In this document: one piece after another, positions 6,794 through 11,673 of the stretch
Layout: every line of letters starts with the position of its first letter
Numbering within the stretch: position 1 is the first letter of the stretch
Source of the DNA: an uncultured Collinsella sp.
GTDB lineage: Bacteria > Actinomycetota > Coriobacteriia > Coriobacteriales > Coriobacteriaceae
Length of the DNA stretch: 11,673 nt
Direction of reading: 5' to 3'
NCBI GenBank assembly: GCA_902492825.1
Contig: CABUMZ010000055.1
Coordinates: 1-11,673 of the forward strand
The notes under the pieces: model-generated
Told to the model about the DNA's origin: nothing
The model's input: only the letters and a program-made list of their open reading frames with translations
Databases searched by the model: none
Position numbers and translations under genes: made by a program

Positions 6794-6854
6794 GAACCAC
6801 CACAAGGGAAACCACCACAAAGGTGCCTGTCCCTTTGTGGTGGTTTTTGTTTTT
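6794..6854 (+). terminator. Strong hairpin with duplicated 5' arm and T tract, between the small ORF and the kinase gene
   Basis: A perfect 15-bp stem is formed by 6809-6823 (AAACCACCACAAAGG) and 6832-6846, with an 8-nt loop TGCCTGTC. It is followed by TTGTTTTT, so it looks like an intrinsic terminator for the kup transcript. The left arm is preceded by an imperfect copy, GGAACCACCACAAGGG (6793-6808), which could compete for the right arm. The hairpin ends only 28 bp before the kinase ATG, so the kinase is expressed by read-through or from a promoter upstream of or within this element. A possible -10 is TATACA (6784-6789), without a good -35. Confidence 0.75.
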
Positions 6855-6874
6855 GAGAGAGGGGCGGGACGCTG

Positions 6875-8500
6875 ATGGACGTCCGTACGGACGGCGATAT
6901 TGCCGATAGCTTTTGGTGGCGGCGCACAACGCTGACGCGCCGCTCTCCTCTGTATGACGCCTGCGTATCGGTGGGGCTGCTGGTCGCGGCGACGATTGTG
7001 GGCGCGCTACTCGACCATCCGGGTCTCGCGCCGAGCATCATGATCGTCTATGTGTTTGCCGTTCAGCTGTGCGCATTCTTTACCTGGAGTCGCCTGTATT
7101 GCTTGCTGAGCTCGGCTGCCGCCGTGGCGCTCTACAACTTCTTGTTTGTCGACCCGCGCTACTCGCTGTCGCTTATCGACCGCGGCTATCCCGGCATGTT
7201 CTTCATCATGTTCGTGGTCTCGCTTGTGTCGAGTTCGATTGCGTTGGCCCTGCGCCGCGCCTTGGCACAGGCTGCCGCCAGCGATCGCCGCACACATATG
7301 GTGCTCGAGACCAACCGCATGCTGCAGCGGTGCGCCGATCAGCATCAGATCGTTCACGCCATGGCCACGCAGCTGGCGCGTCTTTCGGGCTGCCCTGTCG
7401 TGTGGTACAGCGCCGACGCCGAGGGCGATGACCTGCTGCCGCGCGCGACTTACACGGCCGTGGGCGATGCCGCACCGGTGCACGAACTGGCGCCGCAGAT
7501 GCCGCCGCGGCTCTCGGCGTCCGCCTATGTGGGAACGCCGCTCGACGCCACGTTTGGCGGCTCGGCGTTTTATGCCATCTACCTGACGGTTCGCACAGGC
7601 GACGGCTTCGCGCGCTCGGGCGATCCCGCCTCGGTGGTGGGCGTGCTGGCTATCGTTGCCGAGCCCGACGTGCTGACGCATGAGGAGCGGACACTTGCCG
7701 ATGCCATCGTGAGCGAAGGCGAGCTGGCGCTCGATCGCGCCCGCGCCATGGAGGCCCGCGAGGAGGCGGCGGTGCTTGCCAAAAATGAGCAGCTGCGCGC
7801 CAACCTGCTGCGCTCCATCTCGCATGACCTGCGCACGCCGCTCACCAGTATTTCGGGCAATGCCGATGTGCTGCTCGACCAGGGCTCGACCGGCACCGCC
7901 GTGCTCGACGCCCAGACGCGCCGCGGCCTGCTCCTGTCCATTCGCTCGGATGCGCTGTGGCTCAACGCCACCGTCGAGAACCTGCTCGCCATCACCAAGC
8001 TCGAGGGCGGCGGTATGCGCCTGTCGACCACGCTCGAGCTCATGGACGATATCGTGGAGGAGGCGCTGCGCCACGTGAACCCTGCCGTGCGCGAGCACGA
8101 CCTTAAGGTGGTGGCGTGCGATGAGCCGGCGCTCGTCAACGTCGATGCGCGCCTGATGGTGCAGCTGGTGGTCAATCTGGTGAACAACGCCATCACCTAT
8201 ACGCCCGCAGGCTCGCATATCATGATTTCGATTAGCGTCGACGATGGACGCGTGGCGTGCTCGGTGGCCGATGACGGCCCGGGCATTGCGCCCGAGGACC
8301 GCGAGCGAATCTTTGAGTCGTTCTACACCGCCAACCACGGTCTTGCCGACAGCCATCGCAGCGTGGGCCTGGGTCTTTCGCTCTGCCGCTCCATTGCGCT
8401 GGCGCATGGCGGTAGCATAGAGGTTGCCGCGGCGGACCCGCACGGCTCGGTCTTTACGATTGAGCTTCCCGTCGCCGACGTTTCGTTTGATAAGGAGTAG
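6875..8500 (+). CDS. KdpD-like sensor histidine kinase lacking the N-terminal KdpD/Usp module
   Basis: This is a membrane sensor kinase of 541 residues matching the C-terminal half of KdpD. It begins with a four-helix DUF4118-type membrane domain (about residues 28-47, 52-70, 72-92 and 107-126). A GAF-like region follows (about 145-285), then HisKA with the phospho-acceptor His317 in SISHDLRTPLTSI, and a HATPase domain: N box LVVNLVNNAITYTP (431-444), G1 DDGPGIA (466-472), F box IFESFYTA (479-486), G2 GLGLSL (498-503). All catalytic motifs are intact. Classical KdpD proteins are near 900 residues because of ~400 N-terminal residues with the KdpD ATP-binding and Usp domains; here the protein starts just before the first membrane helix. 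The ATG follows a GAGAGAGGGG site about 10 nt upstream. It is coupled to the response-regulator gene by a 4-bp gap. The signal is likely potassium, ionic strength or turgor, from family knowledge only. I leave the symbol blank because the N-terminal module is missing. Confidence 0.9.
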   Translation: MDVRTDGDIADSFWWRRTTLTRRSPLYDACVSVGLLVAATIVGALLDHPGLAPSIMIVYVFAVQLCAFFTWSRLYCLLSSAAAVALYNFLFVDPRYSLSLIDRGYPGMFFIMFVVSLVSSSIALALRRALAQAAASDRRTHMVLETNRMLQRCADQHQIVHAMATQLARLSGCPVVWYSADAEGDDLLPRATYTAVGDAAPVHELAPQMPPRLSASAYVGTPLDATFGGSAFYAIYLTVRTGDGFARSGDPASVVGVLAIVAEPDVLTHEERTLADAIVSEGELALDRARAMEAREEAAVLAKNEQLRANLLRSISHDLRTPLTSISGNADVLLDQGSTGTAVLDAQTRRGLLLSIRSDALWLNATVENLLAITKLEGGGMRLSTTLELMDDIVEEALRHVNPAVREHDLKVVACDEPALVNVDARLMVQLVVNLVNNAITYTPAGSHIMISISVDDGRVACSVADDGPGIAPEDRERIFESFYTANHGLADSHRSVGLGLSLCRSIALAHGGSIEVAAADPHGSVFTIELPVADVSFDKE

Positions 8501-8504
8501 CGCT

Positions 8505-9218
8505 GTGCCGAACTCTGCCGTAAAACCGCTCATCTTGGTCGTTGAGGACGATCCCGCCGTCCGCAACCTTATTGTTGCCGCGCTCGAGGCGCACGGCTTG
8601 CGTCATATGGCCGTGGAGACCGCCCATGCCGCCATCGCCGCCGCCTCATCGCAGGCACCGAGCATCGTGCTGCTCGATCTGGGCCTGCCCGATATGGACG
8701 GCGTCAAGGTGGTGGAGTCGGTGCGCGCATGGTCGGGCATGCCGATCATCGTGGTCTCGGCGCGCAGCGAGGACGCGGACAAGATTCGCGCGCTCGATGC
8801 CGGCGCCGATGACTACCTGACCAAGCCGTTTTCGGTCGAGGAACTGCTTGCACGCATTCGCACGACGCTCAGGCGCCTTTCGTATGCGCAAACGGGTGGT
8901 GTTGCCTCCGAGGGCTCGTTCGATACCGGTGAGCTGCATATCGACTTTGATGCCGGCATTGCCACGATGGATGGCGAGGAGCTGCATCTGACGCCGATTG
9001 AGTACAAGCTCTTGTGCCTGCTGGCACATAACGCCGACAAGGTACTAACGCACCAGTTTATCCTGCACGAGATTTGGGGCACGGCAACTAAGAGCGACCT
9101 GGCGAGCCTGCGCGTCTTTATGGGCACGCTGCGCAAGAAGATCGAGTCCGACCCCGCGCACCCGCGCTATATCCAAACACACGTGGGTATCGGTTACCGA
9201 TTGGTCACCCAAGGCTAG
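8505..9218 (+). CDS. kdpE: KdpE-like response regulator (OmpR/PhoB family)
   Basis: This 237-residue transcription regulator is the partner of the preceding kinase. Its receiver domain (residues ~9-120) has the acidic pair Asp15-Asp16, phospho-acceptor Asp58 in LLDLGLPDMDG, Ser85 and Lys107 in DYLTKPFS. The C-terminal winged-helix domain (~140-235) has the typical TPIEYKLLCLLA, the recognition-helix region LASLRVFMGTLRKKIE, and the wing YIQTHVGIGYRL. The start is the GTG at 8505: AAGGAG (8492-8497, within the end of the kinase gene) lies 7 nt upstream, and the kinase stop is 4 bp before it, so the two genes are translationally coupled. An open frame reaches back to 8424, but that part overlaps the kinase and has no such site. 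In KdpDE systems the regulator activates kdpFABC, which is not in this window; kup is the nearest potassium gene and a plausible target. A hairpin closes the operon. Confidence 0.9.
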   Translation: MPNSAVKPLILVVEDDPAVRNLIVAALEAHGLRHMAVETAHAAIAAASSQAPSIVLLDLGLPDMDGVKVVESVRAWSGMPIIVVSARSEDADKIRALDAGADDYLTKPFSVEELLARIRTTLRRLSYAQTGGVASEGSFDTGELHIDFDAGIATMDGEELHLTPIEYKLLCLLAHNADKVLTHQFILHEIWGTATKSDLASLRVFMGTLRKKIESDPAHPRYIQTHVGIGYRLVTQG

Positions 9219-9242
9219 ATCGCCAACCACCGTCCCAATATG

Positions 9243-9309
9243 AGTTGCGGTGAAATACGGACGGAAATGGCCTATTTGGCGGCCAAACAGTCCATATTCC
9301 ACCGCAACT
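9243..9309. terminator. Hairpin between convergent kdpE-like and rlmKL genes
   Basis: The 20-nt arms 9243-9262 and 9290-9309 match with two differences, AGTTGCGGTG...ACGGAC against GTCC...CACCGCAACT, around a 27-nt middle that contains GGCC repeats. On the plus strand the stem is followed by TTGTTATTT, suiting termination of the two-component operon. That T tract overlaps the TAA stop (9313-9315) of the opposing gene. On the minus strand both differences become G-U pairs, so that transcript can pair fully. Confidence 0.65.
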
Positions 9310-9312
9310 TTG

Positions 9313-11673
9313 TTATTTGCCCTTGGGCTTGCTGGCGTAGAACTTCTTCTTTTTGGACTTGCCGGCAGGGGAGGGTTTGCCGGCAAAGTTTGATTTGCCG
9401 TTGCCGGCCTGCGTGGGCGCGGGCGCTGCTGCACGAGGCTTGCGCGCCTCGGGGTTGCGCAGCTCCTCGGTTCGCTCGGCAATCTCCTCGGCGCTAAAGC
9501 CGACCTCGGCCATGGCGTCCTCGATGGGCAGTCGGCGCACGATATAGCAGTGGTGCACCTTCTGGTTGCGCGCGAAGTCCTCGGGGATGGTCTGTGCCGT
9601 AATGTCCTCCAGCACGACGCCCGCGCGCGCGAGCTTGCGCGTTTCGGGGCGGAAGCCGCGCAGGTTGCAGCTAAAGATGGCATGTCCGCCCTGTGCAAGC
9701 AGGCGAGATACGCCGGCCAAAAGCTCAACATGGTCGCGCTGGACATCCCAGGTGCGGCGGCCCATCTTGGACGAGTTCGAGAACGTGGGCGGGTCGACAA
9801 AGATCAAGTCCCAGCGGTTGCGCGTCTGGCGCTGGTCGCGAATCCAGGCGAGCACGTCGTCGCGCACAAAATGATGCTGCGGACCAACAAAGCCGTTCTG
9901 GCGCATATTGCGCTCGGCCCAGTCCAGGTAGGTGTTGGAAAGGTCGACTGTCACGGTTTCCTCGACGCCGCCGTCGGCCGCATAGCAGGTGGCGGTGCCG
10001 GTATAGGCGAACAGATTGAGGAAGCGGCGTGCCTGTTTGGCGTGTTCGCGCACCAGGTTGCGGGTGACGCGGTGATCCAGGAAGATGCCCACATCCAGGT
10101 AGTCGTCAAAGTTGACGGCAAAGGTGAGCCCGCCTTCTTCGATGAGCGGCAGACGCCGGCGCGCGATGTTGGCGCGCTCGCCCGATCCGCCCTTGCCGGC
10201 GCCCTGCTTGCCGTACTGCGAGCCGCCGCGCGAACGCATGCGGGCCTTGGCGTGCACATGCTCGGCCGGAACATCAAGGATGCGCGGCGCGATGGCCAAG
10301 ATGTCGAGCATGCGGGCCTGGGCCAGCGCGGGGTCGATGGTCTTGGGCGCGGCGTATTCGGCGATGACGAGCCAGCGGCCCGGCGTCTGCGGGCAACCCT
10401 CGTACAGGTCGATGGCAGCGGAGTAGTCGGGCAGGTCGGCATCGTAGACGCGATAGCAGCTCACGCCCTCGCGCTTGGCCCACTTGCGGCGCAGACGGGC
10501 ATTCTTGCGCAGGCGGTTGGCGAACTGCTCGGACTCCGGGATGAGCACGGGCAGCGGCTTGCCGTCGCCCAAGTCGAGCGTGGCGGCAGGTTCGGACGTG
10601 GGGGTGTCGGCGGCTTCGCCTTGGGCATCTGCGGTCTGCTCCTCGGCATCTGAGCTGGTCGCAGCTTCGAATGCCGCGGCGGCGTGGTCGAGCGAGGGCC
10701 AAACCTCAAGAGCCGCCTCCTCGTTATTGGGCATGACGGCGATGGAGCGCGCAGGCTCGGCATGGAGCGCGCGGGCCATAAGGCCGTCGCGGGCGAGCGC
10801 GGCGACCGGCGCGGCGGTAAGCTCGGGCGCGCGACGCAGCTCGCCGATCAGCGTCATGGCGTCGTGCATGAGCGAAAGCGGTGTCTCGGTCGTATCCGCG
10901 ACCACGGCGGCACCGGCGACGGCGCCCACATGGTCCAGCACGGTGACGGGCTTGGCGGCGCAAAAGTCGACAAAACGCTTGTAGCCAGCGCTCTTGACCA
11001 TGCGCTCGGCGGTCTTGCGGGCGGCGGGGTCGATGTCTACGGCCACGATGCGTGCCTGGCGCTCGCGCGCTGCCGCCCCGCGCTCGCGCGCCTCGGCAAG
11101 CAGCTGCTCCCACAGAGCGGCGTCGTGCAGCTGCCAGCCCTCAAAGCCCCAGCGCTCGCGTGCGGCGCCCGGGGCGCGGTCGGTCAGAATGTTCACGGCC
11201 TCCAGCAGCAGACCGCCGCCGGCGCACGAGGCATCGATTAGCGTGGGAAGGGCTTCATTCTCGTAATCGTCGGCCGTCAGCTCGCGCTCGCACAGTGCGG
11301 TCCAGCCGACCTGCGCCAGCACCAGGGCGGCGTAGTCGGGGCGCAACACGTGCGCGCCCTCGCCGGCACGGGTCGCCGCGGGCGGCAGGCGCTTGAACAG
11401 CGGGTCGCCCGAAAGGTCCAGGCTTATGCTCGCGCGACGCTGACGCAGCGAAAGCAGTAGGTGAATGTCGGGGTCGGCGGCATCGACGTCGGCGCGACGG
11501 CCCGTGTTCTCGGCCAGGCGGTCACACAGCGCGTCCTTGGCGCGCAGGGCCGAGAAGCGCGTGTTGCGCAGCTGCTCGGTCACGCCGCGGGCGGTGATGG
11601 CAATGGTGGCGCCGGGGCGGATGATGGTCTCCCAAGCGATGTCGTAAACGCTGTCGTACAGTTCATCGGCATC
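9313..11673 (-). CDS. rlmL: RlmKL-type 23S rRNA methyltransferase, 5' end outside window; RlmL half degenerate
   Basis: The frame is open to the window edge, so the N-terminus is missing; 786 residues are visible. In family knowledge RlmKL is a fusion that makes m2G2445 (RlmL half) and m7G2069 (RlmK half) in 23S rRNA. The visible part starts in a THUMP-like region (SALRAKDALCDRL). The RlmL-like domain keeps TDRAPG and RWGFEGWQLHD, but its SAM-binding motif reads DASCAGGG rather than the usual DPMCGSGT, and the catalytic NPPYGER is replaced by VADTTETPL (about 10879-10904). An Ala/Glu-rich linker follows. The RlmK half is complete: ANRLRKN, CYRVYDADLPDY, LFLDHR-like FLDHR, FLNLFAYTGTATCYAA, VTVDLSNTYLDWAERN, FVDPPTFSNS and DFARNQKVHHCY. 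It ends in a ~70-residue basic Lys/Pro/Ala tail not seen in the E. coli protein. The gene is convergent with the kdpE-like gene. The second activity is very likely; the first is doubtful. Common symbols are rlmL or rlmKL. Confidence 0.9.
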   Translation of the reverse strand, partial: DADELYDSVYDIAWETIIRPGATIAITARGVTEQLRNTRFSALRAKDALCDRLAENTGRRADVDAADPDIHLLLSLRQRRASISLDLSGDPLFKRLPPAATRAGEGAHVLRPDYAALVLAQVGWTALCERELTADDYENEALPTLIDASCAGGGLLLEAVNILTDRAPGAARERWGFEGWQLHDAALWEQLLAEARERGAAARERQARIVAVDIDPAARKTAERMVKSAGYKRFVDFCAAKPVTVLDHVGAVAGAAVVADTTETPLSLMHDAMTLIGELRRAPELTAAPVAALARDGLMARALHAEPARSIAVMPNNEEAALEVWPSLDHAAAAFEAATSSDAEEQTADAQGEAADTPTSEPAATLDLGDGKPLPVLIPESEQFANRLRKNARLRRKWAKREGVSCYRVYDADLPDYSAAIDLYEGCPQTPGRWLVIAEYAAPKTIDPALAQARMLDILAIAPRILDVPAEHVHAKARMRSRGGSQYGKQGAGKGGSGERANIARRRLPLIEEGGLTFAVNFDDYLDVGIFLDHRVTRNLVREHAKQARRFLNLFAYTGTATCYAADGGVEETVTVDLSNTYLDWAERNMRQNGFVGPQHHFVRDDVLAWIRDQRQTRNRWDLIFVDPPTFSNSSKMGRRTWDVQRDHVELLAGVSRLLAQGGHAIFSCNLRGFRPETRKLARAGVVLEDITAQTIPEDFARNQKVHHCYIVRRLPIEDAMAEVGFSAEEIAERTEELRNPEARKPRAAAPAPTQAGNGKSNFAGKPSPAGKSKKKKFYASKPKGK

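Noticed and set aside
5066..6820. 584-codon minus-strand frame opposite kup
   Set aside because: Antisense shadow, His/Gln/Val-rich with no recognisable domain, opposite a well-defined transporter.
7007..8566. 519-codon minus-strand frame opposite the sensor kinase
   Set aside because: Antisense shadow without motifs; the plus strand encodes every kinase box.
9550..10653. 367-codon plus-strand frame opposite rlmKL
   Set aside because: Antisense shadow; composition typical of reverse-complemented Ala/Arg/Asp codons and no domain.

Overview
This GC-rich window looks like chromosomal DNA of an anaerobic actinobacterium, most probably a Coriobacteriia member close to Collinsella. The clues are the mix of high GC, a Gram-positive sortase-anchored protein, an LTA-synthase-like enzyme, a Kup transporter beside a short KdpD-type kinase, and palindromes with a GGGAC...GTCCC / CCCTTTG core. 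The genus is an impression from gene content and sequence style, not the result of a search.

Layout. (1) 1-384: the 3' end of a sortase-anchored surface protein (LANTG signal), followed by a strong terminator at 412-449. (2) 474-826: a gene-free array of six ~61-bp units between convergent genes. Each unit holds two inverted copies of a 14-bp element, giving twelve alternating arms. (3) 916-3216 (minus): a polytopic LTA-synthase/sulfatase-fold membrane enzyme. (4) 3430-4305 (plus): a long nitroreductase, divergent from the LTA synthase. (5) 4472-6499: kup, with a clear -10 box. Next come a 64-residue single-span membrane protein (6569-6763), a large hairpin (6809-6846), and a two-component pair: a KdpD-like kinase without the KdpD N-terminal sensor module (6875-8500) and a KdpE-like regulator (8505-9218). 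(6) 9313-11673 (minus, 5' end outside the window): an RlmKL-type 23S rRNA methyltransferase whose RlmK half looks intact and whose RlmL half has lost its catalytic motif.

How the genes fit together. Region 5 reads as a potassium-homeostasis module. The Kup carrier sits with a KdpDE-type sensor/regulator pair, and no KdpFABC genes are visible here. The small membrane protein lies between them and shares a ribosome-binding-site dodecamer with kup. That the pair controls kup is an inference. The surface protein and the LTA-synthase-like enzyme are both cell-envelope functions, but they are convergent and separately terminated.

The points most worth following are the 12-arm alternating inverted-repeat array, the pairing of Kup with a truncated KdpD, the conserved-looking small membrane protein, the hairpin with a duplicated arm just before the kinase gene, and the degenerate RlmL half of the rRNA methyltransferase.
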